Origin: G047528285 sp047528285
GTDB taxonomy: Bacteria; Pseudomonadota; Gammaproteobacteria; Enterobacterales; Enterobacteriaceae
Assembly: GCA_047528285.1 (NCBI GenBank)
Contig: CP180022.1
Span: 1 to 64,000 of the forward strand
Length of the DNA: 64,000 bases
Direction of reading: 5' to 3'
Shown here: in pieces, positions 40,925 through 52,265 of the stretch
How positions within the stretch are numbered: position 1 is the first letter of the stretch
Layout: the number at the start of each line of letters is the position of its first letter
Notes under the pieces: model-generated
Seen by the model: only the letters and a program-made list of their open reading frames with translations
Told to the model about the DNA's origin: nothing
The model's database searches: none
Made by a program: the position numbers and the translations under genes

Positions 40925-41096
40925 CAGATCCACCAAGACGTAATTTTAATCACCTATTTAGTAGTAATGCAATACTTAATACTGGCGTACTCGGTTGTGT
41001 AATATACAAACTTCACCTGTCCCTTGTCTCGAAAAAATAGACTAGAGTAGTCAGTGCTGTGATTTCCATTTTTGTGTCTTGACTCTCGCATACGCC
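40925..41096 (-). pseudogene. ftsN: Decayed SPOR-domain end of ftsN
   Basis: Past the present ftsN stop codon the minus strand still shows traces of the lost C-terminus: near 41060 a frame reads TQKWKSQ-H-stop, comparable to RRWMVQC at the start of the E. coli SPOR domain, and near 40930 the bases resemble codons for the final CIRLAAGG. It is too short (about 170 bp) and too shifted to code for the roughly 77-residue domain. The identification is by eye. Confidence 0.4.
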
Positions 41097-41648
41097 TCAA
41101 TGCTCTTCTGAATTAACTGTGTTGGTTCCACTCATATTTGATATAGGTTGGTGCTGAGATTCTTGATTAAATGAATTTTTCGGCAATTGGACCGAATCAA
41201 CAACGGGTGTTTTTTTTTGATTATTATACTGTGCTTTGTTTATAGGTATCGGATTTTGACGCATGTCCGACTGTAACAGATCTAGAAGCTGGCGTTGTTC
41301 CTTATTCAACTTTGCAGGTGAAGTAATTTCTTTTTCCGGGATTACCTCTGGGGTAGGTTGTATCCCTAATTGGCGATTTTCAAGCTTTTTAATATAACGC
41401 CAGCGTTCTTGTGGCTTTGGAGGTATCCCGCAGCCAGATTTCTCTGTATGGTTAGGCATAATCATCATCTCATTTGATTTATTATGTGCGATGAAATAGA
41501 GAAAACCAATAAACATTATCAACACAGATACCCCCAGCCCATACATCGTTTTAGATGTAGGGGTGAGAGAGTGTTTCTTTTTAAAATTGGGTTTTTTACG
41601 CCGCGTGCCCGAAAACTGCTCACGGCTCACATAGTCTCTTTGTGCCAC
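41097..41648 (-). CDS. ftsN: Cell division protein FtsN, truncated, without SPOR domain
   Basis: Bitopic inner-membrane protein that triggers septal peptidoglycan synthesis through FtsA and FtsQLB/FtsWI. I start at the GTG at 41648, giving V(M)AQRDYVSREQ like E. coli, which also uses GTG; 183 residues against 319. The cytoplasmic part with basic RRKK (FtsA-binding), the membrane segment (about 32-55) and the essential periplasmic motif PPKPQERWRYIKKLENRQ are kept, with W83, Y85 and L89 at exactly the E. coli numbers. The Gln-rich linker is shortened, and the C-terminal SPOR domain that binds denuded septal glycan is gone. It lies upstream of hslV as in E. coli. Truncation looks real because decayed SPOR sequence follows. 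Confidence 0.88.
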   Translation of the reverse strand: MAQRDYVSREQFSGTRRKKPNFKKKHSLTPTSKTMYGLGVSVLIMFIGFLYFIAHNKSNEMMIMPNHTEKSGCGIPPKPQERWRYIKKLENRQLGIQPTPEVIPEKEITSPAKLNKEQRQLLDLLQSDMRQNPIPINKAQYNNQKKTPVVDSVQLPKNSFNQESQHQPISNMSGTNTVNSEEH

Positions 41649-43539
41649 TTGCGTTTCACTAAATTTAAGGTAATCATCAGGCCTGCATCTTACTACAGGC
41701 AACAATATTTTTGATCAGTAGTATTAACTTTTAAAATCGTATTAATATCCATTGATACAGCTGGCGCTTTGGTATCGAGAAATATTAATGCTATTTGGAG
41801 CATTAGTTATTTTTACTATTACATATAGCTTGAGTTTTCACAAGAAAAATAGAACTGATTATGCAAACTATTCCCAAATAAAACGGTTTGCGAATGGTGA
41901 GATAAGGTAACTTTGTTTATTCCTGTTTTATCCCCGGACCTTTTTAAATAAGAAGGCATTTATAACATACGTTGGCGTAATTTTTAAAATATGTCATCTA
42001 AGATTTGTTACGCTCACACACAGGAGGTAACCTGATTTTAGGTGTTGCAGATTTAAGCATCGATTATACTCCAAATTCATTAATAAAAACGTATTATTTA
42101 TTCGTGTTAAAGAATTTATCTTTTTATTGAACACTTCAAAAAAAATAAAATTAAATTATTTATAGTAATCACATAAATAATTAATTAATAACAGATTAAT
42201 AGCATGCATTTTAGCATAACTTTCAACTAGAAGTTGAAAGTTGAATTTCGTTTAAAGTAATACATTACTTTAAACTTAAATATGTATTAATAACAAAATT
42301 TGTTGCCTGGTACTTTTTTTAGATTGTCTTATCAGCAATGATTTCACAGATCCATTTGATCTATGAAATAACAATTTAGTGGTAATTAAATTTTAGTTAA
42401 AAATAACATATTGTTATATATGTATATAATAAATATTTTGATGCAAAATTTCTGATTTTAAAAAGTAAGTAGTTTTGCGAAAAAGATGTTTAATCTAACA
42501 CGCAAATTCAAATTATTCTACTTTATCTGCTAAGTCTATTTTTTGTTTGGTATATAATTTTGTGAATTCAACAGGGATTTATCAAAATTATTGATATTTT
42601 TATAAAAATGTTAAACAAACCACTTAACATTGTTGATGTAGTTTATTTAACATCTGTATTTTTCTACGGTTAAAAATTAGCTGAGGTGTTTTTAGTTATG
42701 TGATTACCCTTAGTAAATAATTCAATCATTGTACTTAAATAAAAATAATTATTCAGTATAAATCAGAAAATACTTAGCATTAGATATATAAAATAAAAAT
42801 CAAAAAATTAGTATAATAACAATCAAAGATAAAGTATAAACTTATTGTATATTTTAATAGATATTTAAATTATATGATTAATTAATTCAATGATACTAAT
42901 ATAGATAAGTGTGTTTTTTCTTAAAAATCAAATTTTAGATGATTTTTAGATCAAATCATTACTATCGTTTTGGTTTTATAGAAAAAATTAAAATAATTTA
43001 TTGATAAATAGACTATTAATCAGAAAGATACTCTAATGATATATCTGGATATATTCTCTATTGCTGCATAGATTTATTAGATTGTATCTAATCGGCTATG
43101 TAGCCAATTGTTTTACTAGAGATTTAAGCATTTCAATCGTTCTGAAGAAAATTTAAAATTCAGCTGTAATCATCTACCAACAAAAACAAAGTATAGATTA
43201 AGTTACATTTAACAGCAAACAGTCCGTCGCATAAAATTATTAATGTTGATTGATTACCAAGTGATACTTCTGATGGATAGGATTTACCTGATTTAGTAAA
43301 CAAAATCTACTAAAAAAGCAAAGAAAATTACCATGATGTCGATCATGGATCCTTTAAACTATCTGGATATTTTTGGAAAAAATTAGATCGTTGATCTAGC
43401 CGAGAAAGTAATATGCAATATGAAAAACAAATCCATCTTCGTTAATAAATATAACCAGACATGCACAAATTTATATCAAAGCGGAAATTATGATATCTAG
43501 AAAAATAAAGTGGGATCACAGTTTCAATTAAGCTAAAAT

Positions 43540-43620
43540 GGCTATTTTCATTCAAAAGATCATATAATTTCTGTATGACTATGATGCGAAGGTTAATGAG
43601 GAAATAGCGAGAATTAAAAC
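43540..43620. repeat. Diverged repeat, family C copy 1
   Basis: The segment with TGACTATGATGCGAAGG and then TTAATGAGGAAATAGCGAGAA aligns by eye with 61478-61525 (TGACTATAATGCGCTTG..AATGAGGCAATGGCAAGAG). Similar but weaker motifs (GATTAAGCGATGA) occur near 28595 and 50605. Perhaps the end of a decayed transposase; not identified. Confidence 0.35.
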
Positions 43621-44588
43621 AATTAATCAAATTTATTACAGGTTTTGATTTATTTAAAAAACCTACTAATAGCACTTACTATTAGCTTTTATAATATGCC
43701 CTTGTTATTAAAAATCATTTAAAAATAAGTTTTTAGATAAGAGCTAACACTTATTTTTGAGGGGTTTATTTCTATAAAGCAGATAACTGAATAGTCTTCT
43801 ATACGGAATAAAATCAATCAGTTCTTGTTATTTTTATGTTTTTTTATAATTATAAGAAACGTTATAAATCTATGGAAATTAAGAAATTTTTAAATCTTAC
43901 AGTACTAGCACTATTCAAGAATTTTTTAATTGCCATTAGTTTACATTCTAAAAATCAACACATGTTTTCTTTAAAATATTTTTTGTAATATAAACTATAT
44001 GGTATAGTAAAAACATATCTAAAGAATATAGGATAAATAATCCACATTCATAAATCTATAAAAGTCTGTTTCAATACAACTCCGGATTATAAATCTACAA
44101 CTTATTTTTCATGGGAGATTTATAGCAGTATTAAATCATTAAGCTAATAATTAGGACCCCTTCGGGAGTTGAAAACATACTCAAGTAGTATGGCGTGTTT
44201 TATTCTGACTACGAAACACAAATAGTGCACAATATTTTCCAAAATTATACACACGCATTCCGGATCGGAATAAATTTAATGTTTTGGTCATAATTGTAAC
44301 TCACAGCCTAAAATGTGAGTCTTATAGCAAAGCTGCCGTACTTTTATCTATCCGCATACAGCATTCAATCCAAGTATTACTTTTAGTAAAATTATCACCC
44401 ACCCTCAAATTTCTTCGAATTAATGTACCAAATTTTAGTTCATCGCTTTACCCCTATATATGGGCCGACTACAGAGATAGTTTGTGTTATTTTTTCCAAA
44501 AAATAAAACTCAATCTCCATTAAGATTTTAGCCGTTGTACTTTAGATTAATGTTATCTTTTAGGAACAGCAATACTGTTGTACTTATC

Positions 44589-44645
44589 ATGAACCTTCAT
44601 TTGGTTGCCCTGGAGTTTTCCCCTGCGGGGCGCCATCCAAAAGAA
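44589..44645. other. Small GC-rich island with hairpin potential
   Basis: About 55% GC over some 50 bases in DNA that is otherwise about 25% GC. CCCC-TGC-GGGG forms a tight inner hairpin, and TTGG/CCAA can extend it. A 34-codon frame starting at ATG 44589 covers it (MNLHLVALEFSPAGRHPKE...), but I do not recognise it. It may be a small RNA, a terminator, or a remnant of a decayed gene. Confidence 0.4.
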
Positions 44646-45579
44646 ATAAAAATCATCGTTATACAAGAGTGCTCAAGTAGATCGTATATCTAATAATGAC
44701 CTTATTCAGAGTGTCCATTAAAGTCGCTCTAAAAAAGGATGACTAGGGGATCTTAGTCAAGGCATCAAAAAAATCTATAATCCACCGCTTTTTGCCTCGG
44801 ATGATTATTGTACTCAAATTTCGTTTCAAATTAAATAATGATTACAAGAGAAGAGTTCTATGCCAAGCGATGTATTAAAACGCAAACTGATACCTAGTAT
44901 GTGTTAGTAGAAGATTTATATATACCTTACATGAATATAGGAAACCATCCGAGATAACACATTTAAAAACAATAAATGCACGTACTGCCTCTATTTTTTA
45001 AGTGTAGGCATGAGATAATAATAAAAATTAGTTTACAGTGCTTATGTAATGCATCCGCGTTGAAGACGGATTATTTAGTATATATCGCAAATCACTAAAC
45101 CATTAATCTTACATAGCAATATTGCACGAGTTCACTACAAATGAACTCATGCAATATTTTTTATTAACAAAGATAACACCATAAAAAATCGTTATTATGA
45201 TAATTTTTAATCTAATAACATTGTTATTTTGACAAAATGCAAAAAATAAATTGAGATTATTTGTTTCCATGAATATATAAATATTAACCGGTACTTTATC
45301 GCTGAGCCAAGTAATAAAATCCAGCTTTATGTTAGCATGGAAGAAGGATGGAAGCATGCTTCAACAGCATGAACCTTTGTTTCTTTAATATCTTTATATC
45401 TAAAAATTATGTATATAACATAAAGAATTACTAACAAAACCATCATTGCGGTGGTTGCTATTTTAAATTAGAGGCATGTTAGTAGATAAATAATTTTTCT
45501 TTATTAAGGAAATGATATTCATCTGATGAACCCTAAATATCAAGTGTTCTTCTAGAATCATGGCAAACTATCGACAAAA

Positions 45580-46710
45580 TCATGATAGCAATTGCCGATA
45601 CAAACCTGTAAGCTGGCGCGAAAGATTCTCATATGTGCAGACACTGACCCGTTGGCGAGCGGCATCTCCCATAGAAGAGTTATTCTCCCTGGTTGGCATC
45701 TCTGCAACAAACACTTTTAGGCTAGCAATATCCAGTGCATCGCAAATAAAACCTTCACGACCCTGCTCAATAAACTCAGCTCCACCACAGCGCTGGCTGG
45801 TGATAATTGGTAAGCCGCAAGACATAGCTTCAAGAATCACATTTGGAAACGGATCGTAGAGCGTTGGTAGGATTAATGCATCCGCAGCATGATAAAAAGG
45901 CAGTACATCCCGGCGAATACCGATAAATCGCACACGCGATAGACAACCTAGGCTTCGTGCAAACGCTTGATAACGGCCAAGATGTTTATCTTGGCCGACG
46001 ACAATTAAGTACCGATCGGTGGCTGCCACCGCTTTTAATGCCTGAAAAAGTCCTTTTCGTGCAAAACCAGAGCCAACGAAAATCATCGTACAAGCTTTCT
46101 CTGGAATCGATAGCACTTCGCGAACCGCGCGGCGCTTCGTGCCATTGTCATCTGGCGCGAAGTGCTGTGGATCAATTGCATTGTAAATCAAAACGATTTT
46201 ATCTTTTGATATATCGTAATGATGCATTATTTCATCTCGCACCATTCCTGAATTACAAATAATTTTTTTTAATTGTGGCGAACGAAACATTTCACGTTCT
46301 GCAGCTAAAACATAGCGATGATAGCAGCTGATTGACGTAAGGCAGCGTCGAAAAGCAGGAATAATGCGTGCTCTCTGTTCTAACCAGGCCTGGTGGACAC
46401 CATCACCGGCGCGAAAGACATCGCAGCCGGCAATGCGTTCATGACTCTGCACAAAAGTAAACTGTTGTTTTTGCCAGTACTGACGTGCGAAAACAGAGAA
46501 ATTTCGCTCGCGCGCAATACGTCCATTACCGCGTGGATTACAGATATGCACATGCCAATCGGCCAACGGGGCCGCTTGCCACTGGCGGGTAATGATGTGC
46601 AATTCCAATCCACTATCATTAAGTGCTTTCAAAGCACGAGAGATAAATCGTTCCGCTCCACCATCTGGGCGGTCTTTTTGTCGTACAATCGCTAAACGGA
46701 TCACTGTCAT
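45580..46710 (-). CDS. GT4-family glycosyltransferase, probably LPS core
   Basis: 376 residues from the ATG at 46710 (GGGAAA upstream). GT-B fold glycosyltransferase of family GT4: N-terminal acceptor domain beginning VIRLAIVRQ..PDGGAERF, and C-terminal nucleotide-sugar domain with VGSGFARKG, VVGQDKH and the acidic motif D-x7-E in YDPFPNVILEAMSCGLPII. It resembles the WaaG/RfaG type broadly but is not a close match to E. coli WaaG; it looks more like the LPS-core hexosyltransferases beside waaA in Serratia, Klebsiella and Yersinia. It is divergent from waaA. The sugar donor and acceptor cannot be told from sequence. Confidence 0.8.
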   Translation of the reverse strand: MTVIRLAIVRQKDRPDGGAERFISRALKALNDSGLELHIITRQWQAAPLADWHVHICNPRGNGRIARERNFSVFARQYWQKQQFTFVQSHERIAGCDVFRAGDGVHQAWLEQRARIIPAFRRCLTSISCYHRYVLAAEREMFRSPQLKKIICNSGMVRDEIMHHYDISKDKIVLIYNAIDPQHFAPDDNGTKRRAVREVLSIPEKACTMIFVGSGFARKGLFQALKAVAATDRYLIVVGQDKHLGRYQAFARSLGCLSRVRFIGIRRDVLPFYHAADALILPTLYDPFPNVILEAMSCGLPIITSQRCGGAEFIEQGREGFICDALDIASLKVFVAEMPTRENNSSMGDAARQRVSVCTYENLSRQLTGLYRQLLS

Positions 46711-48352
46711 GTCTAATTTCCCATTATTGCCCAAATTTACACATACGACTTATTTTCAATAACGCACATGCCTTAATCGCGTTTCGATATATCAAGGTTC
46801 TAAAAACACTTTTCTGGACAACTATCATAGTTGCCTTTAGATTCCGCAGCTCTCTTTTAAATACGTTATTATTTGATTTAAATTTTTTTATTTTTTAGAT
46901 TCACTAACTAATATTTATTTCTTCAATGATTTTTTGTTGTTCTAAATGGTTTATTTTTTAATTTCACCGGTATTTCTGATTTGCACTGAAGATTAAGTTT
47001 GTTTAAAGTATTAATGGTTTTAATAATATCTTTGCATTTCTTGATTTTTTTTATACAACTTTAAAAGTTAAGCAGTCCAGTTAATGTTAGTTATAAATCT
47101 TATATAAAATCACGGTTTTACCATACATAACATATCAATCATCTGTGATAAACCTCTATGTCATATTATTCTATATTTTTAAAGTAGATTAAAATTTCTC
47201 TAGGTAAATTTAAAGTTAATACGCAATATATATAAAACATTCCTGCATTCAGATGTGTTTATTGCCATATCAACGGTATATCCAGCCTACCTTGAATTTA
47301 TCTACTCGATAGTAAAAATACAACGGCAAACTTTTAGAAATCATTTACAGATATAGCGTTAGGTATACGATCTGTAATAATCATTACATCGAACTTCATC
47401 TCTTTTTATAATTTTATAAAAATAATATGAATCTTTCATGTAGCATATTTTATATAATAACAAAATATACATTTTAACGAATCTAAATTACGACCATATT
47501 TTTACTAAAAATTATTTTCTAAACCAGAAAAGCTGCTTTATTGAAAAATATCCTTGCGATCCATTACCTAAAGAGAACTTTTTGACATAAGATGATCGGT
47601 TATATGCGATAAATCCTGTCATTTTATAGATCATCTTGGACTGAAAAAATCATTATCCTTGTTTAGTCCGTGGAAAACAAATAGAATATATGAAATTTTA
47701 TCATGAATGCGATAGTCTTGACTTAAGCAATCTATCTCTTTAAAACATAGTTTACTTTCAGCTATCACCTCAATTTAATGTAATATTAAATGATATGATA
47801 GAATTAAGCGATTTTAATAATTATAAACATAACTTTGATTAAAAAATTTTATCAATGATCCGAAAAACGGATTTAAGTGTTAATGATCTTGAGATCAGCG
47901 GATTATTGAAGTTGATACGGTAGTAGAAGAGTTTAAAGTAGAGTGCGTTAAGTATTTACTTAAGGTGATTATAGATCATGCATCCGTTTTTTCTTAGATG
48001 AAACTAAATGTTAGAAAATCTTTCTAAGAAATCAAGCAAGCAGTCATTATCGTTGAATAAGGTTAAATAACCAGAAATTTTTTCTAAAAAATCTAGGTTT
48101 TCAATGTGAACAATCTATATTGGTGTAATTTAAAGAAGTAAATCAGTTATATTAGATGGAATATAGTTATCTTATTTACCGAATGATACGTTTTGGAGAA
48201 CTTTCATTGAAAAGAAAAAGTTTATATACAGATATAACTACAATTTTCTGGCGAAAATACTAAAAATCCTCTCTAAGAGAGCAAAATTTTAGATCTTTTC
48301 TAAAAAATTACGCAGCATACAGAGAAATATAATTCATAATTAGTTAATTGTA
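46711..48352. other. 1.6-kb divergent gap between the glycosyltransferase and waaA
   Basis: AT-rich, with no credible frame and no recognisable remnant. Other LPS-core genes expected in this cluster in relatives are absent. Confidence 0.6.
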
Positions 48353-49657
48353 ATGATCTACATCATAATCATCTATTTAATCCAGCCTCTGGTATTGATT
48401 CGGCTATTATGGCGCAGCAGAAAAGCACCAGCCTACCGTCGACGCTGGACTGAACGTTACGGATTTTGTCGGAAAAATATAAAACCCGGCGGGGTACTGC
48501 TTCACTCTGTCTCGGTTGGCGAAACAATAGCAGCCATACCGTTAGTTCGCACTCTACGCCAGCGCTACCCACTTCTTCCGATCACTGTTACAACTATGAC
48601 ACCCACCGGCTCTGAACGAGTACAATCATCACTCGGAAATGATGTTGATCATTTCTATCTTCCCTATGATCTTCCAGGGGCTATCAGCCGTTTTCTCAAT
48701 CGAATCAATCCTAATTTAGTTATCATTATGGAAGCAGAACTGTGGCCAAACCTTATCAAGGCACTGCACCGTCGCGACATTCCTATCATAGTTGCCAATG
48801 CTCGCCTTTCGGATCGATCCGTCGTTCGCTATAAAAAGTTTAGCAGCTTCTTTGCTAATATTATAGACCGAATTACCCTCATCTCGGCACAAAATGAAGA
48901 GGAGGGTGCGCGCTTTCTGAAGCTCGGATTAAAAAAAAATCACCTGGCAGTTACTGGTAGTCTAAAATTTGATATTCCCGATATCACTCCCAAACTAGCT
49001 TCGATGGTGCTGACTTTGCGTCGTCACTGGGCGCCGCGGCGCCCAGTGTGGATAGCTACAAGCACCCATGAAGGCGAAGAAACGATCTTATTGCAAGCAC
49101 ACCGTCAACTTCTTCTGAAAAGTTTTCCTGAATTGCTCTTAATTCTGGTTCCACGCCACCCAGAGCGATTTTCTTCGGTAGAAAAAATGACTAGGAAAGC
49201 CGGGTTCAATTACATAATGCGAAGCAGCGGCAAAACCCCATGCGGCCACACACAGGTGGTAATAGGCGATACTATGGGCGAATTGATGCTTCTGTACGGT
49301 ATCGCAGATTTAGCATTTGTTGGCGGTAGTCTTGTTGAATGTGGCGGACATAATCCACTAGAAGCAGCGGCGCATGCTATTCCGATACTAATGGGGCCGC
49401 ATACTTTAAATTTTCGCGATATTTGCAGAAAATTGGGCGAAGCTGACGCCTTGATTACCGTGACCAACGTATCTTCACTAGTAAACGCGGCCTTAACTCT
49501 CTTAATCAACGAGGATAATCGCTTGTATTACGGTAATCACGCCATTAAGGTTTTGCAGCAGAACCGAGGTGCGCTGCAGCACCTGATGAATCTTCTTGAT
49601 CCTTATTTGCCAGCAACAGAGCCAATAAATATCACACAAACAAGTATCGCTAAGTAG
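48353..49657 (+). CDS. waaA: Kdo transferase WaaA (KdtA)
   Basis: Adds two Kdo residues from CMP-Kdo to lipid IVA, linking lipid A to the LPS core, at the inner membrane. 434 residues (E. coli 425). An N-terminal membrane anchor (about 1-18) is followed by RRKAPAYRRRWTERYGF-like sequence (residues 21-38) and the catalytic glutamate E57 in HSVSVGET. GT30/GT-B hallmarks are TMTPTGSERV, PYDLPGA, EAELWPNLI, GSLKFD, STHEGEE, LVPRHPERF, GDTMGEL and FVGGSLVECGGHNPLEAA. Together with BamD/E it implies that an LPS-containing outer membrane is kept. coaD and waaE, which follow in relatives, are absent. No clear ribosome-binding site before the ATG. Confidence 0.97.
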   Translation: MIYIIIIYLIQPLVLIRLLWRSRKAPAYRRRWTERYGFCRKNIKPGGVLLHSVSVGETIAAIPLVRTLRQRYPLLPITVTTMTPTGSERVQSSLGNDVDHFYLPYDLPGAISRFLNRINPNLVIIMEAELWPNLIKALHRRDIPIIVANARLSDRSVVRYKKFSSFFANIIDRITLISAQNEEEGARFLKLGLKKNHLAVTGSLKFDIPDITPKLASMVLTLRRHWAPRRPVWIATSTHEGEETILLQAHRQLLLKSFPELLLILVPRHPERFSSVEKMTRKAGFNYIMRSSGKTPCGHTQVVIGDTMGELMLLYGIADLAFVGGSLVECGGHNPLEAAAHAIPILMGPHTLNFRDICRKLGEADALITVTNVSSLVNAALTLLINEDNRLYYGNHAIKVLQQNRGALQHLMNLLDPYLPATEPINITQTSIAK

Positions 49658-50693
49658 TTTTCAACTGAGCCAGTTTCAAACGAAAAGCGTCAAAGATACA
49701 ACTTGAATTAATTTTGTTTATTTATAATTATTTTATTTTATGTATTTTTAATGAAAAATAGATTTTTGTGTGCATCAGCGTAGTTTCTAAAATATTGGCC
49801 TTTTCATGTTCTTGACGCTTCATGCAAACGGCATAAATTTAAGTGTTATTCGGCGACCTTTAAGTTCCACCATATACGAGCCTTTTTCGTGCTCTCCATA
49901 TCTCTAGTGTTAATGGTTTATTTCTAGGCATTGAATGCTTTCTAAAAAAAAGCATGTGAATCATTTGAAATTTAGCAGGTTTCTTCCAAAAGCACTAAGA
50001 AAATGCTTTGTTCTTATCTCTGCATATACCGCACGAAAAATAAATCTCACTGAATACATTTTTGTCGCGCTTATTTTATCATATAAAAACAGCCATACAT
50101 CAATTATGATAATGAAAACATGTTAGCCCTTTCTTTCAAGAGCCTGCGGGACTTTATTAAATCGATTTTTAAATCAATGTAAATATCCCAGTGTTATCTA
50201 GGTTCTTCACTAATCAGTAGGCAACAAAAAACATAATTAATATTTGCATAAAATATTAATATGTACTGAAATGATTCATTTGGTTATTCATGCCGCTTTC
50301 TTTAAGTCTTTATTTGATAGCAGATAGAATACCGCATGAAATTCTCTATACTGAAATACAGATGTTTTCGATTTTAATAAAACAATCCTCAAAAAAATTA
50401 GAGAGATGTTAGTTAACGTCGTTTAAAATACAATGACTGTTATGATATTTTTCTCATAACTATCATCACTACACCATTGCTATCAATATCTAGACAGAAT
50501 TTACGTTACCTGGACCTGCTCCCTTCATAGCTACAAAAGATATATTCCGATTTGAAATACTTATTTTCTGCAATTACTGAATTCGCATAACTATGATGTG
50601 GAGATTGATTAAGCGATGAGGAGAAGCAGCATCGAATAGCAACAATTTTGGTAATTGTGCTCTTTATATAATTTCACCCACATAAACAAAAAT
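49658..50693. other. 1-kb gap between waaA and yoaE
   Basis: No credible gene; coaD, waaE and mutM, known neighbours of waaA, are not recognisable. The part at 49780-49900 is less AT-rich and may be a remnant that I cannot identify. Confidence 0.55.
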
Positions 50694-52265
50694 TCATTTG
50701 GACTGATGACTTATCATACCTTTCTCCTGTTGCGGCATCAGGCGTTCTATCCACACCAGTTCGATGCGGTAATCCACCATCTCCAAAATAGTAAACTGCC
50801 ACTCGTCAAGCGTCAGAATATCCTTCTTTACCGGCATTTGATCACACTGGGATAGCAACAACCCAGCCAGCGAGGCAACATTATTATCTCGGCCGCACGT
50901 CAACGCCTGTGTTTTTAACGCCCGCTGCAACGCATGCAGGTCTGTGTTCCCTTTCGCTAACCAGCCGTTTTCGCAAACTTCAATTTCCAACGTTTCATCC
51001 TCGTCCGGAAACTCTCCGGCAATCGCTTCGAGCACGTCTAGCGGCGTCACTAGCCCCTGGATAACTCCGAACTCGTTTGATACCATCAGCATGGTACCTT
51101 TCGCCTGGCGCAATTCTTCTAAAAGTTTCAGTACATTTAGTGTTTCCGGAACCACAATTGCTGGGTTAGAAGAAGCATAGGCCTTCACCTGCTCCCCGTT
51201 CTCTAACGCTGCCATTAAATCCTTGGCACGAACTATACCAATAAGCTGATCCAGCTCGCCATTAGAGACTGGAAACATATTGTGAGGGGTATCCATTAAC
51301 ATTACCCGGAGCTCATCAACCGGTCTCTGGCAATCCAGCCAGGTAATTTCGTTCCGCGGCGTCATAACGCTACGTAAGCTGCGTGAAGCTAAAGAAAGTA
51401 CCCCGGTAATCATATGACGCTCTTCGTCAGCAAAGTGCGCCTGTTTGAATACCTCTGGCGAATCGTTTTCTCCTATTTCACGCTGCGGTCTACCCCCCAT
51501 GAGCCGCATAATTGCTTCAGCGGTACGCTCACGTATTGGCTTGGCGGACTGAGTTTTGATGAAGTTTCGGCGTGCTATTTGGTTAAACATCTCGATTAGG
51601 ATCGAAAAACTGATGGCGGTATATAGATAACCTTTCGGAATATGAAGACCAAAGCCTTCTGCAATCAGGCTAAGGCCAATCATCAGCAAGAAGCTAAGAC
51701 AAAGCACTACTACAGTTTGATGACTCTTAACGAAATGAGTCAGAGATCGAGATGCCAGAAGCATAATTGCCATAGCTATAACCACCGCGATCATCATTAT
51801 CGGCAGATTGCTGACCATCCCAACCGCTGTGATAATGGCATCCAGAGAAAATACTGCATCGAAAATTACAATTTGAACAACTACCGCTCCAAAGCTAGCG
51901 TAACTGCGTCTATCGACGCTATCGTTCTCTTTATTTTCAAGACGTTCATGTAGCTCTGTCGTCGCCTTGAATAAAAGGAAAAATCCACCAAGAAGCAATA
52001 TAAGATCACGTCCAGAAAAAGAAAATGTAATTAAGCTAAACAACGGACGTGTTAGCGTGACAATCCATGAAATCAATGATAATAGCCCAAGACGCATAAT
52101 CAATGCTAGCGACAGACCTACCATTCGTGCACGATCACGCTTTTTTGGCGGTAATTTATCCGCTAGGATCGCAATAAAGACCACGTTATCTATGCCAAGA
52201 ATAATCTCCAGTACGATCAAGGTCAATAACCCCACCCAAATTGAGGGGTTCATTAATAATTCCAT
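50694..52265 (-). CDS. yoaE: TerC-family membrane protein with CBS and CorC domains (YoaE)
   Basis: 523 residues from the ATG at 52265 (GGAG upstream; MELLMNPSIWVGLLTLIVLE fits E. coli YoaE, 518). The N-terminal TerC domain (about 1-230) has seven predicted membrane segments with the acidic motifs LEIILGIDN and IFDAVFSLDAIITA. A CBS pair follows (about 290-415), then a CorC/HlyC transporter-associated domain (about 430-510). TerC relatives (Alx, MntP context) are linked to manganese/metal export or metalation of secreted proteins; the role of YoaE itself is not established. The order yoaE-prc-htpX matches the same E. coli region, with the genes between lost. Confidence 0.92.
   Translation of the reverse strand: MELLMNPSIWVGLLTLIVLEIILGIDNVVFIAILADKLPPKKRDRARMVGLSLALIMRLGLLSLISWIVTLTRPLFSLITFSFSGRDLILLLGGFFLLFKATTELHERLENKENDSVDRRSYASFGAVVVQIVIFDAVFSLDAIITAVGMVSNLPIMMIAVVIAMAIMLLASRSLTHFVKSHQTVVVLCLSFLLMIGLSLIAEGFGLHIPKGYLYTAISFSILIEMFNQIARRNFIKTQSAKPIRERTAEAIMRLMGGRPQREIGENDSPEVFKQAHFADEERHMITGVLSLASRSLRSVMTPRNEITWLDCQRPVDELRVMLMDTPHNMFPVSNGELDQLIGIVRAKDLMAALENGEQVKAYASSNPAIVVPETLNVLKLLEELRQAKGTMLMVSNEFGVIQGLVTPLDVLEAIAGEFPDEDETLEIEVCENGWLAKGNTDLHALQRALKTQALTCGRDNNVASLAGLLLSQCDQMPVKKDILTLDEWQFTILEMVDYRIELVWIERLMPQQEKGMISHQSK

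Larger units (their letters stand above)
41706..45579. other. 3.9-kb gene-free region
   Basis: No credible gene. cytR, upstream of ftsN in E. coli, is not recognisable. It contains a diverged short repeat shared with 61435-61560 (around 43540-43620) and a small GC-rich island with hairpin potential at 44589-44645. A 77-codon minus-strand frame (43442-43675) is probably part of a decayed mobile element. Confidence 0.6.

Noticed and set aside
43860..44260. Search for rRNA fragments because of ACCCCTTCGGGAG near 44155
   Set aside because: The similarity does not extend beyond about ten bases; no rRNA helix context.
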